DNA from: Listeria monocytogenes ATCC 19117 | GTDB taxonomy: Bacteria; Bacillota; Bacilli; Lactobacillales; Listeriaceae | Length of the DNA stretch: 64,000 nt | Direction of reading: 5' to 3' | Assembly: GCF_000307025.1 (NCBI RefSeq) | Contig: NC_018584.1 | Coordinates: 992,001 to 1,056,000, forward strand | Shown: positions 44,005-53,219 of the stretch, one piece after another | Numbering within the stretch: position 1 is the first letter of the stretch | Layout: the number at the start of each line of letters is the position of its first letter | Translations under genes and position numbers: made by a program | Notes under the pieces: generated by a model | Databases searched by the model: none | Told to the model about the DNA's origin: nothing | Seen by the model: the letters and a program-made list of their open reading frames with translations, nothing else

Positions 44005-44022
44005 TAGTTAGAGTTCTAACTA
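44005..44022 (+). promoter_or_regulatory. MarR operator 2, inside the operon
   Basis: TAGTTAGAGTTCTAACTA, a better palindrome than operator 1 and identical to it at 16 of 18 bases, located between marR and the MATE gene, 20 nt before the MATE ATG. Confidence 0.78.
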
Positions 44023-44041
44023 ATTTTGAGGGGGAACCAAA

Positions 44042-45403
44042 ATGAAACACTCAGATAATTATTATTTAACAAAAGCGAGCATTCCTAAAGCGATAGCACA
44101 TTTATCTATTCCGATGATGCTTGGAATGTCTGTAGGGGTCATATATAACATTATCAATGCGTTCTTTATAGGCTTGTTGCATGATACGTCGATGTTAACC
44201 GCGGTGACACTTGGATTACCGATGTTCACCGTTTTGATGGCGATTGGTAATATGTTTGGAGTAGGTGGTGGAACGTATATTTCGCGCTTGCTTGGGAAAG
44301 AAGAGGGAATAAAGGCAAAACAAGTATCCGCCTTTGTTTTATATGGAAGTTTAGTATTAGGAATTATCTGCGCCATCATACTTGGCTTTTTGATTAATCC
44401 AGTTACTCATTTTCTTGGGGCAGATGCAACGAGCTTTTTACACACGAAAAATTATACGTTGGCGCTTTTAATTTGTAGCCCGTTTATTATTGCGAATTTT
44501 GCTTTAGAACAGGTGGTTCGGTCTGAGGGAGCTTCGCGGGTTTCTATGAACGGAATGATAATTGCTACAGTTGTTAATTTAGTATTTGATCCATTGCTTA
44601 TTTTGTATTTTGATTTTAATGTGGTGGGGGCCGCAGTTTCGGTAGGATTAGCAAGTTTATTTTCGCTGATTTACTATGCTTGGTATTTAGAGAAGAAAAG
44701 TGAGTATTTATCGATTCGTTTTAAATGGTTTAAAGCAACAAAAGAAATCGTTCAAAATGTGTTTAAAATTGGTGTTTCAGAGTTGCTTTTATCATTATTC
44801 CTCATTGTGACAACACTCGTTTTAAATCATTATTCGATGATTTACGGGGAAGGAGTAGTTGCAGGTTTTGGCGTGGCGCTTCGGGTGGTGCAGCTCCCTG
44901 AATTTATTTGTATGGGACTTTACATGGGGATAATTCCGCTGTTAGCTTATAATTACGGTTCGGGTAATATTGCGCGGTTTGAAAAAGCAATACGGGCTAC
45001 TGCAATTAGTATCGGGCTTATTGTGCTCTTACTTTCGAGTCTGGTATTCCTCTTCCGTTTCCAAGTGATGCATCTATTTAGTGACAGTCAAAGTGTGATA
45101 ACGCTTGGTGTGCATATTATGGTTGCGATGTTGATATCTTCTCTTTTCAGTGGATTTACGGGGCTGTTTACGAGTACTTTTCAAGCGATTGGGAAAGCGA
45201 TTCCGGCTACGATTATGTCTGTTTCACAAGGCATCATTTTTATCCCAGTCATCATTTTAGGACAACATTATTTCGGACTTATGGGTGTGATTTGGTCCTT
45301 AACAGCGACTGAAATTCTGACATGTATCATTGGTGTGACACTATTCACAATCCACAATGTCAAAATAGCTAGTAGCGCAAAAACGAAAGACTTAGCCGTT
45401 TAA
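44042..45403 (+). CDS. MATE-family multidrug efflux protein
   Basis: 453 residues, 12 membrane helices, two homologous halves (MATE/NorM type, MepA-like): PKAIAHLSIPMMLGMSVGVIYNIINAFFIG at the start and VSELLLSLFLIVTTLVLNHY at the second half (about 240). Sodium- or proton-driven drug efflux. Its layout with a MarR regulator is that of mepRA in Staphylococcus. GAGGGGG precedes the ATG. Confidence 0.93.
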   Translation: MKHSDNYYLTKASIPKAIAHLSIPMMLGMSVGVIYNIINAFFIGLLHDTSMLTAVTLGLPMFTVLMAIGNMFGVGGGTYISRLLGKEEGIKAKQVSAFVLYGSLVLGIICAIILGFLINPVTHFLGADATSFLHTKNYTLALLICSPFIIANFALEQVVRSEGASRVSMNGMIIATVVNLVFDPLLILYFDFNVVGAAVSVGLASLFSLIYYAWYLEKKSEYLSIRFKWFKATKEIVQNVFKIGVSELLLSLFLIVTTLVLNHYSMIYGEGVVAGFGVALRVVQLPEFICMGLYMGIIPLLAYNYGSGNIARFEKAIRATAISIGLIVLLLSSLVFLFRFQVMHLFSDSQSVITLGVHIMVAMLISSLFSGFTGLFTSTFQAIGKAIPATIMSVSQGIIFIPVIILGQHYFGLMGVIWSLTATEILTCIIGVTLFTIHNVKIASSAKTKDLAV

Positions 45404-45486
45404 AAAGTTTGTGAGAAAAATTAGTTGACGAGAAGTTCTATATTATGGTATTATTCTCTAGGTAATCATATATCGTTCTTTGACAA

Positions 45487-45626
45487 ATGTCAGAGGGGAG
45501 TAGCGCTGATTAGCTTTTTAATCAGGATAAAGTCGTCATTACATGATAGAGATATCATCGGTTTTATCACATTTAATTTTAAATGTTAGCGAGACCTTTG
45601 CCTTTACGGGCAGGTCTCGCTTTTTT
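45487..45626 (+). ncRNA. yybP-ykoY manganese riboswitch
   Basis: The leader carries the conserved pieces of the yybP-ykoY aptamer in order: GAGGGGAGTAGC (about 45493-45504), AAAGTCGTCA (about 45530-45539) and GAGACCTTTGCC (45591-45602). The last segment sits in a strong hairpin, GCGAGACC...GGTCTCGC (45589-45620), followed by TTTTTT. By family knowledge Mn(II) binding stabilises the aptamer and prevents termination, turning on the Mn-related TerC gene downstream. Confidence 0.93.
45589..45626 (+). terminator. Riboswitch terminator
   Basis: GCGAGACC and GGTCTCGC form the stem, followed by six T; it overlaps the aptamer's conserved CCTTTGCC loop. Confidence 0.85.
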
Positions 45627-45684
45627 GTTTCTTCAAAATAGGAGATCTTTGACATTTTAATAGAACAAAGGAGGAAAAGAATTA

Positions 45685-46452
45685 GTGGATACAGCAATGA
45701 TTTTAGAGTACGGTTGGGTGTTACTTGTCCTAATCGGTCTTGAGGGGATTTTAGCAGCAGATAATGCAGTGGTTATGGCTGTGATGGTCAAACATCTCCC
45801 AGATAAACAACAGAAAAAAGCGTTATTTTACGGATTGATGGGTGCCTTTGTTTTCCGTTTTGGCGCATTATTCTTAATTTCCTTTTTGGCAAATGTTTGG
45901 CAAGTTCAAGCGCTTGGTGCCGCATATTTACTATATATCGCTATTAGTCACATTTGGAAACATGCAAAAGGAAAAGACGGAGAAAAAGAGAAGAAGGAAA
46001 AAGCTGGCTCTGGTTTTTGGATGACAGTTCTAAAAGTAGAGATTGCCGATATTGCGTTTGCGATTGATTCCATGCTTGCGGCAGTAGCACTTGCCATTAC
46101 TCTTCCAGAAACAGGATGGGGACACATTGGAGGAATTGATACCGGGCAATTTGCGATTATGTTCTTAGGTGGACTTGTCGGCCTCATTATTATTCGTTTT
46201 GCAGCAACACAATTTGTTAAATTACTAAAAAGTTATCCAAGCCTCGAAACAGCCGCATTTTTAATTGTTGGTTGGGTAGGCGTGAAGCTTGTTATTTATA
46301 CACTAGCTCATCCAAGTCTTGGGGTAATTCCACACAGCTTCCCTGAGTCAACACTGTGGAAATTAATTTTCTGGGGTGTGATGATTCTTATTATTATATG
46401 GGGATGGTTCGTTTCCTATCGTAGTAAGAAAAAAGCAGAAACAACTAAATAA
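45685..46452 (+). CDS. TerC-family membrane protein 1 (Mn riboswitch-controlled)
   Basis: 255 residues, about seven membrane helices. TerC family: the EGILAADNAVVMAVM motif (about 19-33) and the second EIADIAFAIDSMLAAVALA (about 113-131) hold the paired acidic residues thought to bind metal. In Bacillus related proteins (YkoY/YceF, MeeY/MeeF) move Mn(II) to exported enzymes. Start GTG 45685 after AAAGGAGG. A riboswitch precedes it; a paralogue follows. Confidence 0.92.
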   Translation: MDTAMILEYGWVLLVLIGLEGILAADNAVVMAVMVKHLPDKQQKKALFYGLMGAFVFRFGALFLISFLANVWQVQALGAAYLLYIAISHIWKHAKGKDGEKEKKEKAGSGFWMTVLKVEIADIAFAIDSMLAAVALAITLPETGWGHIGGIDTGQFAIMFLGGLVGLIIIRFAATQFVKLLKSYPSLETAAFLIVGWVGVKLVIYTLAHPSLGVIPHSFPESTLWKLIFWGVMILIIIWGWFVSYRSKKKAETTK

Positions 46453-46463
46453 TTTTTAATAGA

Positions 46464-46493
46464 CCAGAAGTGCATATTTGTACTTCTGGTTTT
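46464..46493 (+). terminator. Terminator between the two TerC genes
   Basis: CCAGAAGT pairs with ACTTCTGG, then TTTT. Makes the second TerC gene partly independent. Confidence 0.75.
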
Positions 46494-46554
46494 ACGTACA
46501 ACCAGATGCTGAAAACACAATTTTATGATAGAGTAGAAGGATGGTGAATGAGGA

Positions 46555-47322
46555 ATGGATGTTTCTATTTGGGGCGAATATGCGTTAGTTTTCCTTGTTT
46601 TAGTAGTACTTGAAGGAATTCTTTCCGCAGATAATGCCGTAGTTATGGCAGTAATTGTTAAAGGTTTACCGCACGATAAACAACGAAAAGCCTTGTTTTA
46701 TGGGTTAGTAGGTGCCTTTGTTTTTCGTTTTATTGCACTATTTTTAATTTCATTTTTAGTAAAAATTTGGGAAATACAAGCTATCGGCGCGGTTTATTTA
46801 TTGTACTTAGCAATTAAGCACATGTGGCGCCTTAAAAAAGGTAAACAAGAAGAAGTCAAAGAAGCATCAGAAGCCAAATCAACTTCCTTTTGGGGTGTAG
46901 TAGCTCGTGTGGAATTGACAGATATTGCTTTTGCACTGGATTCCATGTTAGCTGCAGCAGCATTAGTAGTTACTTTGCCAGATTTAGGGAATTTTGATAT
47001 TGGGGGAATGAACGGTGGGCAATTTATCGTGATGTTCCTTGGTGGTATCGCAGGACTTGTCGTAATTCGTTTTGCAGCCACACAAGTGGTTAAATTATTA
47101 GAGCGTTACCCTACACTTGAAACAGCAGCGTTTTTAATTGTTGGTTGGGTTGGTGTGAAAATGGCGGTTCTAACGCTAGCACATCCTTCTGTAGCAATTA
47201 TTCCAGAAGATTTTCCGGATTCAGCGGTTTGGAAGCTGACATTCTGGTCGGTTATGATAATAATAGGTTTGGGTGGTTATATCATTGCGAGAAAAAAAGA
47301 GAAGAAAACCAAAAGAGTTTGA
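46555..47322 (+). CDS. TerC-family membrane protein 2
   Basis: 255 residues, same length as its neighbour and clearly paralogous (LEGILSADNAVVMAVIVKGLPHDKQRKALFYGLVGAFVFRF). Second metal motif ELTDIAFALDSMLAAAAL. No riboswitch precedes it. About 20 codons past its stop is the ktrD start region; a longer KtrD frame would overlap this gene. Confidence 0.92.
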   Translation: MDVSIWGEYALVFLVLVVLEGILSADNAVVMAVIVKGLPHDKQRKALFYGLVGAFVFRFIALFLISFLVKIWEIQAIGAVYLLYLAIKHMWRLKKGKQEEVKEASEAKSTSFWGVVARVELTDIAFALDSMLAAAALVVTLPDLGNFDIGGMNGGQFIVMFLGGIAGLVVIRFAATQVVKLLERYPTLETAAFLIVGWVGVKMAVLTLAHPSVAIIPEDFPDSAVWKLTFWSVMIIIGLGGYIIARKKEKKTKRV

Positions 47323-47341
47323 ATATGATCAGGAAGTAAAA

Positions 47342-48700
47342 TTGCGCAGAAGATTAAAACTGGTGTTAGCACGTATGACGCCCGTTCAAGTAATTATCGC
47401 GTATTATTTTATTGCGGTTACGATTTCTACCATCGTCTTAAGCTTACCGTTCACTCTACAAAAAGGGGTCAAGGTGTCGTTTATTGATACTCTATTTACA
47501 GCAGCGAGTTCGGTTAGTGTTACCGGGCTTGCAACAGTAGACGTTAGCCAGACTTATAGTACTGCTGGAATTTGGGTCTTAATGGCGATTTTCCAAATTG
47601 GTGGACTTGGTGTTATGATGATTAGTACGTTTTTCTATTTGATTTTAAAAAGACGGATTGGCTTAAAACAACGTCAATTAATTATGACGGATACTAACCA
47701 ATTTACAATGAGCGGGATGGTCCGGATGCTTCGTGAGATTCTAGTGCTTATTTTCGGTATTGAGTTAATTGGAGCCTTGATTTTAGGGATTTACTTTATT
47801 CCGCTGTATCCGAATTTTTGGGACGCGATGTTCCAAGGATTATATAATTCTGTTTCACTCGTAACCAATGCGGGGGTTGATATCACCGGTAAATCGCTAA
47901 TGCCCTTTGCCTATGATTATTTCGTTCAATTTATTTCGATTTTGTTGATTATTGCAGGTGCGATAGGTTTTCCTGTATTGCTTGAAACACGTAGATTTTT
48001 ATTTGAAAAAAATACGTTAATTCCGTTTCGCTTTTCCCTTTTCGTGAAAGTAACGACGCTAACTTATTTTGTGCTTTTAATTGTGGGTGGTTTACTTATT
48101 TGGCTGTTTGAATATCATCATTTCTTTAGTGGGAAAAGTTGGGATTTCGGGTTCTTTAATTCGATGTTCTTATCTGCAACTTCACGAAGCGCAGGCTTAC
48201 AAACGATTGATAGTGGGGCGTTGTCAATCTCTACGTTGTTGCTCGTTTCCTTCTTAATGTTTATTGGAGCATCGCCAAGTTCTGTTGGTGGTGGGATTCG
48301 AACGACAACTTTTGCAATTACGATTTTATTCATTTATTCGGTTATTCGCGGTCGAAAGCATGTGTACATTTTTGGTCGGGAATTGCATCAAGAAGACGTG
48401 CGGAAGTCACTCGCGGTCACGTTAGTAGCAGGGTTTTTGAGTATATCGGCCATAGTCGTTTTAATGCAAACAGAGACCGCCTCGTTAATTGCCGTCATTT
48501 TTGAAGTCTTTTCGGCGTTTGGTACTACAGGGCTTTCTGTAGGTTTGACACCAGATTTATCTACGCCGGGTAAAATTATTATTATTGCATTAATGTTTAT
48601 TGGGCGCGTTGGTATTATGTACTCAATGCTGAGTTTAAGAAATAAAAATCAACCTAAAAATGCGATTCGTTTACCAAAAGAGAAAATTATTACAGGTTAA
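47342..48700 (+). CDS. ktrD: KtrD/KtrB-type potassium channel subunit
   Basis: About 452 residues from TTG 47342; the frame is open from GTG 47273 (475 residues, overlapping the TerC gene). Four filter repeats of the Trk/Ktr family are visible: SSVSVTGLAT, NSVSLVTNAGVD, SATSRSAGLQT and SAFGTTGLSVG. Low-affinity K+ (or Na+) uptake, gated by a KtrC-type cytosolic ring encoded elsewhere, which in Listeria binds c-di-AMP. AGGA 7 nt before TTG 47342 supports the shorter start; this is uncertain. Confidence 0.9.
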   Translation: MRRRLKLVLARMTPVQVIIAYYFIAVTISTIVLSLPFTLQKGVKVSFIDTLFTAASSVSVTGLATVDVSQTYSTAGIWVLMAIFQIGGLGVMMISTFFYLILKRRIGLKQRQLIMTDTNQFTMSGMVRMLREILVLIFGIELIGALILGIYFIPLYPNFWDAMFQGLYNSVSLVTNAGVDITGKSLMPFAYDYFVQFISILLIIAGAIGFPVLLETRRFLFEKNTLIPFRFSLFVKVTTLTYFVLLIVGGLLIWLFEYHHFFSGKSWDFGFFNSMFLSATSRSAGLQTIDSGALSISTLLLVSFLMFIGASPSSVGGGIRTTTFAITILFIYSVIRGRKHVYIFGRELHQEDVRKSLAVTLVAGFLSISAIVVLMQTETASLIAVIFEVFSAFGTTGLSVGLTPDLSTPGKIIIIALMFIGRVGIMYSMLSLRNKNQPKNAIRLPKEKIITG

Positions 48701-48703
48701 TAT

Positions 48704-48736
48704 AAAAGCCATTCTGATTGCAGAATGGCTTTTTTG
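48704..48736 (+). terminator. Terminator of ktrD
   Basis: AAAAGCCATTCTG pairs with CAGAATGGCTTTT around ATTG, with T run. Confidence 0.92.
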
Positions 48737-48742
48737 TCCATG

Positions 48743-48774
48743 AAAAAACCTCTTGATCAAAGTGACCAAGAGGT
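48743..48774 (-). terminator. Terminator of the four-helix membrane protein
   Basis: Minus strand CCTCTTG pairs with CAAGAGG (loop with TCACTTTGA inner pairing), followed by TTTTTT. Back to back with the ktrD terminator. Confidence 0.85.
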
Positions 48775-48779
48775 GATTT

Positions 48780-49148
48780 TTAATATTTTGATTTTGGAAC
48801 GGGGCGTCTGAAAATACCCATTAAACCAGTTAAAGTGATTAAGATTCCGGAGATAATCCAAGCAGTTCCGATAACGAAGAAGAGCACGATACCGATAATT
48901 ACTAAGATAACACCCCAACCACGTGGAGCTGATTTGATTAGAAGGGAAGCAATTAATGCAACTACAGATGCGATTAATGTAATCCACCCTAGATTTGCTA
49001 ACTCGTTACCTAATTCACCAGGTAAATAAGTAAATGTTTGTATATAATCTGTGACTGAATCTCCATAATTAATAATCCAAAAGCCAACTAGAATCCCAAT
49101 GATAGAGCCAATTAATCCGATAATAATTTCTGGTTTTCTTGAACCCAT
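48780..49148 (-). CDS. Small four-helix membrane protein (DUF308/DUF4064-like)
   Basis: 122 residues with helices about 10-28, 50-68, 72-95 and 98-115. No catalytic motif. A SigB-type promoter lies within the end of the upstream acyltransferase gene; in L. monocytogenes I recall the gene here (lmo0994) as SigB-dependent. Starts at ATG 49148 with AGGAGG. Confidence 0.85.
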   Translation of the reverse strand: MGSRKPEIIIGLIGSIIGILVGFWIINYGDSVTDYIQTFTYLPGELGNELANLGWITLIASVVALIASLLIKSAPRGWGVILVIIGIVLFFVIGTAWIISGILITLTGLMGIFRRPVPKSKY

Positions 49149-49177
49149 AATACAACCTCCTTTTTCTATCTATACGT

Positions 49178-50209
49178 TTAATAACTTTCCCGTTTTGTTA
49201 AGCGGCTAAACACATCTCGCAGCATAGATACCCTAAGTTCGATTACCGGTTGAACGAATATTTTTACCAATCGACTTGATAATAATACCGTTAAAACAAA
49301 AGTAACGACGAATAGAAGTAAAAATGTTGATGGGCTATATTGAAAGTCAGTTTGACTACCTTCACGAAAAAACTTAATAAAGAAGCCATGCAACAAATAA
49401 ACATATAACGTATTTTTACCCCATTTAGTGAAAAATAACCTCTTTCTAGGAATAAAACTGAAAAAAGCCGCAATCGAACCAAAACTAATCAAGTAGACAA
49501 GTGCGCGAATGAATAGACCTAACGACTTTACTTCCACAAAGTTTGCATAAGGCTTAGAACCTAAAAACCATTTATCATTTAAGTTAGGGTGAAATGTAAT
49601 AAATGATAGAAGTAAAACAATGAAAATGCCCCCGAGAATCATGACAAAATGCGTTTTAAGGTAATAAAAATGTTCTTTCTTTAAAAAATAGCCAACTAAG
49701 AAAAACGGGAAAAAAACAAGTGTCCGAGATAAACTCAAATACCCCCCAATAATATCAAAATAGCCAGCAACCAATCCAACGAAGAGAGCAATGCAAATCG
49801 ACTTCCAAGGCTTTATTTTTGCAAAAATAAATAACATTATATTCCAGAAAAACAAACTTAGTAAAAACCAAAGTGACCATTCAGGATCAAGGAATTGGAT
49901 AGAAAGATTGTCTTTACTTAAAAGAAAATAATAAAAAATACTATATATTAGCTGAAAAAACACATAAGGTAAAATGAGCTTTTTCATCGTCTTTTTTAAA
50001 TAACCGGGCTTACCAAAACTTTTAGCGAAAAATCCGGATATTAGCACGAAAGCAGGCATGTGAAACGTGTAGATATAAATATAAAGCACACGGACACCCG
50101 CATAATCCGCGATAAATGTTTGGAGAAAATGTCCGAAAACAACTAGAAAAATTAGAATAAACTTGGCATTGTCGAAATAACTTTCCCGCTTTAAGGCGGT
50201 TTGTTCCAT
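49178..50209 (-). CDS. Acyltransferase-3 family membrane protein
   Basis: 343 residues, about 10 membrane helices. Acyltransferase 3 / OafA-like family: N-terminal FLVVFGHFLQTF and the FPFFLVGYFLKK block, plus the histidine in the first helix. Such enzymes O-acylate surface sugars; substrate unknown. Ends 29 nt before the small four-helix gene. ATG 50209 is preceded by AAAGGA. Confidence 0.88.
   Translation of the reverse strand: MEQTALKRESYFDNAKFILIFLVVFGHFLQTFIADYAGVRVLYIYIYTFHMPAFVLISGFFAKSFGKPGYLKKTMKKLILPYVFFQLIYSIFYYFLLSKDNLSIQFLDPEWSLWFLLSLFFWNIMLFIFAKIKPWKSICIALFVGLVAGYFDIIGGYLSLSRTLVFFPFFLVGYFLKKEHFYYLKTHFVMILGGIFIVLLLSFITFHPNLNDKWFLGSKPYANFVEVKSLGLFIRALVYLISFGSIAAFFSFIPRKRLFFTKWGKNTLYVYLLHGFFIKFFREGSQTDFQYSPSTFLLLFVVTFVLTVLLSSRLVKIFVQPVIELRVSMLRDVFSRLTKRESY
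49186..49211 (-). promoter_or_regulatory. SigB-type promoter of the four-helix gene
   Basis: Minus strand GTTT (49211-49208), 16 nt, GGGAAA (49191-49186), one base off GGGWAT, lying in the 3' end of the acyltransferase gene. Confidence 0.5.
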
Positions 50210-50393
50210 AAAAAACAGTCCTTTCTATTCTATGTTGACAAACTATTGTTTATTTTACCCTGAATTCTGTAACGCTTATCCAACAGTTAAGTAACAAAAA
50301 GTATCAAATATTAACAGGGCATGACAGCTAGTTGCGAATGGAAGAGGGACGTGCTATCTTTAGAATAATAACTTAATGGAGAGGAGCGACAGA

Positions 50394-50873
50394 ATGCTAA
50401 AACAACAAAAAACATCGCCAGTGGGTGATTTATTTATAACTATTGATGAAAAGTGGATTAGGAATATTTCGTATGATGAGCCAAAAAATTGGGAACTTCT
50501 AGAAGGAACTATAATAGAAAAAGAACTTTTTCAAGCATTAACTATCCAACTAGATGACTATTTTGAAGGCAAGAGAGAGCATTTTGATTTGCCGGTGCTC
50601 CTTAAAGGAACCGATTTTCAACAAAAGGTTTGGCAAGCATTGAGTGAAATTCCGTATGGGGTTGTTGTGAGTTATAAAGACATTGCGATTTCAGCAGGTA
50701 GCCCTAAAGCTGTGCAAGCAGTAGGACAAGCGAATCGCGCTAACCCAATTCCGATTATTATCCCATGTCACAGATGCGTGAAAAGTAATGGAGAACTTGG
50801 GGGCTATAACGGGGCGGATGTAGATAAGAAACAATATTTACTTGCATTAGAAAAAGGCTTGAGTTTAAGTTAA
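50394..50873 (+). CDS. ogt: Methylated-DNA--cysteine methyltransferase
   Basis: 159 residues. Suicide repair enzyme for O6-methylguanine; active cysteine in IIIPCHRCV (about 126-134), with the arginine-finger helix in IPYGVVVSYKDIA upstream. Start ATG 50394 after GAGAGGAG; the longer frame from 50376 includes the ribosome site. Confidence 0.95.
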   Translation: MLKQQKTSPVGDLFITIDEKWIRNISYDEPKNWELLEGTIIEKELFQALTIQLDDYFEGKREHFDLPVLLKGTDFQQKVWQALSEIPYGVVVSYKDIAISAGSPKAVQAVGQANRANPIPIIIPCHRCVKSNGELGGYNGADVDKKQYLLALEKGLSLS

Positions 50874-50887
50874 CTCAAGCCTTTTTT
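50851..50887. terminator. Bidirectional terminator between ogt and clpE
   Basis: AAAAAGGCTTGAGTT pairs perfectly with AACTCAAGCCTTTTT; arms include the end of ogt. Confidence 0.92.
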
Positions 50888-50888
50888 A

Positions 50889-53057
50889 TTACACTGTTAC
50901 TTGTTCTGTTATAGTAATTTCTTTATTTTCGTTAAGGGTTGCAACAAGATGTTTTGCTTCTGGTTGTTCAATTAGACTGTCGGCAATCGCATCTTCTAGG
51001 TGTTCTTGGATAGTCCGGCGTAGTGGACGTGCTCCGAATTTAGGGTCATAACCAAGGTCAATCAAATGTTCTTTTACTTCTTTAGAAACATCGATTGTCA
51101 CATCTTCTTGAGCGAGCATTTCATTTAAATCAACGAGCATTAAGTCGATGATTTGTACTAAATCGTCTTTTTCTAGGGATTTAAATTCAATGACGCTGTC
51201 TAGACGGTTTAAGAATTCTGGTTTGAAGTATGCGCCTAATTTTGCTAAGATGTCAGAACCTTTTTCAAGTTTTGCTTCGGTTGTTGTATTAAAGCCGACA
51301 GAAGCTTCTGTGTCAGTTGCGCCAGCGTTACTTGTCATAATGATGACTGTATCTTTAAAGCTCACTGTACGTCCTTGTGAATCAGTTAGTCGACCGTCTT
51401 CTAAAATTTGCAGGAACATATGTTGAACGTCTGGATGTGCTTTTTCGATTTCGTCTAACAAAATGATGCTATACGGATTGCGACGAACTTTTTCTGTTAA
51501 TTGTCCAGCTTCTTCGTGACCAACATAGCCAGGAGGGGAACCGATTAATTTAGAGACGCTGTGTTTTTCCATGAATTCACTCATGTCTAAACGAATCATC
51601 GCTTCACTAGTACCAAACAATTCACGAGCTAGCGTGCGTCCAAGTTCTGTTTTTCCGACACCAGTTGGTCCAACAAATAGGAAGGAACCAATTGGGCGAT
51701 TTTTTGATTTGAGGCCAACACGGCTACGACGAATTGCTTTAGCTACTTTTCTTACAGCATCTTCTTGACCAATGACTTTTCCAGTTAAGTTACTTTCTAA
51801 GTTCTTCATTTTAGATTGCTCGTCTTCTTGTAAGCGTCCTACTGGAATACCTGTTTTTTCTTCAATAATTGCTTGGATGTCGGATGCTTGGATGACTGGA
51901 CGCTCTGAGAAGGAGTTATTTGTTTTATTTTCTTCTAAGCGAGTAATTTCATCACGAACTTTGGCTGCCTTTTCGTAGTCTTCCATTTGAAGAGCTTGAT
52001 TTTTTTCATCTTCTAAACGGGCAACACGTTCGCTCACCGTATTTTCGTCCAGTTTTTCAATGGATAGATTATATTTCGAGCCAACTTCATCCATTAAATC
52101 AATTGCTTTATCTGGCAAATGACGATCTTGGATATAACGAGCGCTTAATTCAACTGCTGCTGTTAGTGCTTCTGGTGAATAAACTACTTCATGGAAATCT
52201 TCATATTTTGGTTTTAAACCATTTAAAATAGTTAGCGTTTCTTTTGTGGATGGTTCGCTTACAGTTACTGGTTGGAAACGGCGCTCAAGTGCGGCATCTT
52301 TTTCGATTGTGCGGTATTCTTTTAGTGTAGTAGCACCAATCATTTGTAAATCGCCACGAGCTAGAGCTGGTTTTAGAATGTTTCCTGCATCCATCGAGCC
52401 TTCTGCGGAACCTGCCCCAACAATCGTATGCACTTCATCAATAAAGAGAATCGTGTTTTTACGTTCTTGTAGTTCTTTAATCAGTTGTTTCATGCGTTCT
52501 TCAAATTGACCGCGTATCCCTGTTCCAGAAACAAGTGAAGCGACATCTAATAAGATAACTTCTTTGTTCATTAATTTGCTTGGAACTTCTCCTGCGACAA
52601 TCGCATTTGCAAGTCCTTCGACGACAGCTGTTTTACCAACACCTGGTTCACCAATTAAGACTGGATTATTTTTATTACGGCGGTTTAATATTTCAATGAC
52701 GCGTTTAATTTCTTTGTCACGACCGATGACAGGGTCGAGTTGCTCATTTTTCGCCATATCTGTTAAGTTTGTTCCAAATTCATCTAGTAAACCATTGCCG
52801 CCACCAGCAGTTTGTGTTTGTACTTGTGCTTGGCTTCTTTGTTCACGGTTTGCTTGACTAGCAGCACCACTCAATTGACGGAAAATATCGTCAAACGGGG
52901 AACCGCTTGCTCCTGGGAACTCATTCGCCCCAAAGTTTGCTTGATTTCTAACTTCTGCATAACAAGAGGCACAAAGCGGCATTTCTACACGCTTGCCATT
53001 AATATTCATATATAGTTGGATTGTTGCTGGATTTTGATTACATTTTTCACAGTTCAT
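50889..53057 (-). CDS. clpE: ClpE, zinc-finger Clp ATPase
   Basis: 722 residues. Hsp100 unfoldase working with ClpP. N-terminal zinc finger (C3, C6, C28, C31 within MNCEKCNQ and PLCASCY), first AAA+ domain with GEPGVGKT (about 140), a UVR-type coiled region (about 350-375), second AAA+ domain with GPTGVGKT (about 465) and C-terminal ClpP contact. Stress protein disaggregation and division-related turnover. Two CtsR boxes overlap its promoter. Confidence 0.97.
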   Translation of the reverse strand: MNCEKCNQNPATIQLYMNINGKRVEMPLCASCYAEVRNQANFGANEFPGASGSPFDDIFRQLSGAASQANREQRSQAQVQTQTAGGGNGLLDEFGTNLTDMAKNEQLDPVIGRDKEIKRVIEILNRRNKNNPVLIGEPGVGKTAVVEGLANAIVAGEVPSKLMNKEVILLDVASLVSGTGIRGQFEERMKQLIKELQERKNTILFIDEVHTIVGAGSAEGSMDAGNILKPALARGDLQMIGATTLKEYRTIEKDAALERRFQPVTVSEPSTKETLTILNGLKPKYEDFHEVVYSPEALTAAVELSARYIQDRHLPDKAIDLMDEVGSKYNLSIEKLDENTVSERVARLEDEKNQALQMEDYEKAAKVRDEITRLEENKTNNSFSERPVIQASDIQAIIEEKTGIPVGRLQEDEQSKMKNLESNLTGKVIGQEDAVRKVAKAIRRSRVGLKSKNRPIGSFLFVGPTGVGKTELGRTLARELFGTSEAMIRLDMSEFMEKHSVSKLIGSPPGYVGHEEAGQLTEKVRRNPYSIILLDEIEKAHPDVQHMFLQILEDGRLTDSQGRTVSFKDTVIIMTSNAGATDTEASVGFNTTTEAKLEKGSDILAKLGAYFKPEFLNRLDSVIEFKSLEKDDLVQIIDLMLVDLNEMLAQEDVTIDVSKEVKEHLIDLGYDPKFGARPLRRTIQEHLEDAIADSLIEQPEAKHLVATLNENKEITITEQVTV

Positions 53058-53101
53058 ATATAATTTCCTCCTTTTAAAAATGAGAAATGAAAGGTCTTGA
53101 C

Positions 53102-53118
53102 TTTGACTATCTTTGACC
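53102..53118 (-). promoter_or_regulatory. CtsR box, downstream copy
   Basis: Minus strand GGTCAAAGATAGTCAAA: two (A/G)GTCAAA heptads 3 nt apart, exact match to the CtsR operator. Lies just past the transcription start. Confidence 0.93.
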
Positions 53119-53128
53119 TTATGACTTT

Positions 53129-53157
53129 ATTATATACTGACCTATTTTGACTTTCAA
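53129..53157 (-). promoter_or_regulatory. SigA promoter of clpE
   Basis: Minus strand TTGAAA (53157-53152), 17 nt, TATAAT (53134-53129). Confidence 0.82.
53136..53152 (-). promoter_or_regulatory. CtsR box, promoter copy
   Basis: Minus strand AGTCAAAATAGGTCAGT: heptads AGTCAAA and GGTCAGT 3 nt apart, filling the spacer between -35 and -10. Confidence 0.88.
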
Positions 53158-53176
53158 GTATTTTGCTTATTTTTTT

Positions 53177-53207
53177 TATAAAAAAAACACCCCTAAAAAG
53201 GAGCGTT
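53177..53207 (-). terminator. Terminator of the CPBP gene
   Basis: Minus strand ACGCTCC pairs with GGGGTGT through G-U pairs, then eight T. Confidence 0.6.
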
Positions 53208-53219
53208 TTTGTGCTATTT

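Noticed and set aside
45404-45684. Small RNA gene or peptide ORF in the gap before TerC 1
   Set aside because: The gap is explained by the riboswitch and its terminator.
50210-50375. SigB promoter for the acyltransferase gene
   Set aside because: A GGGTAA is present on the minus strand but no GTTT occurs at 13-17 nt; spacing to GTTG is 20.
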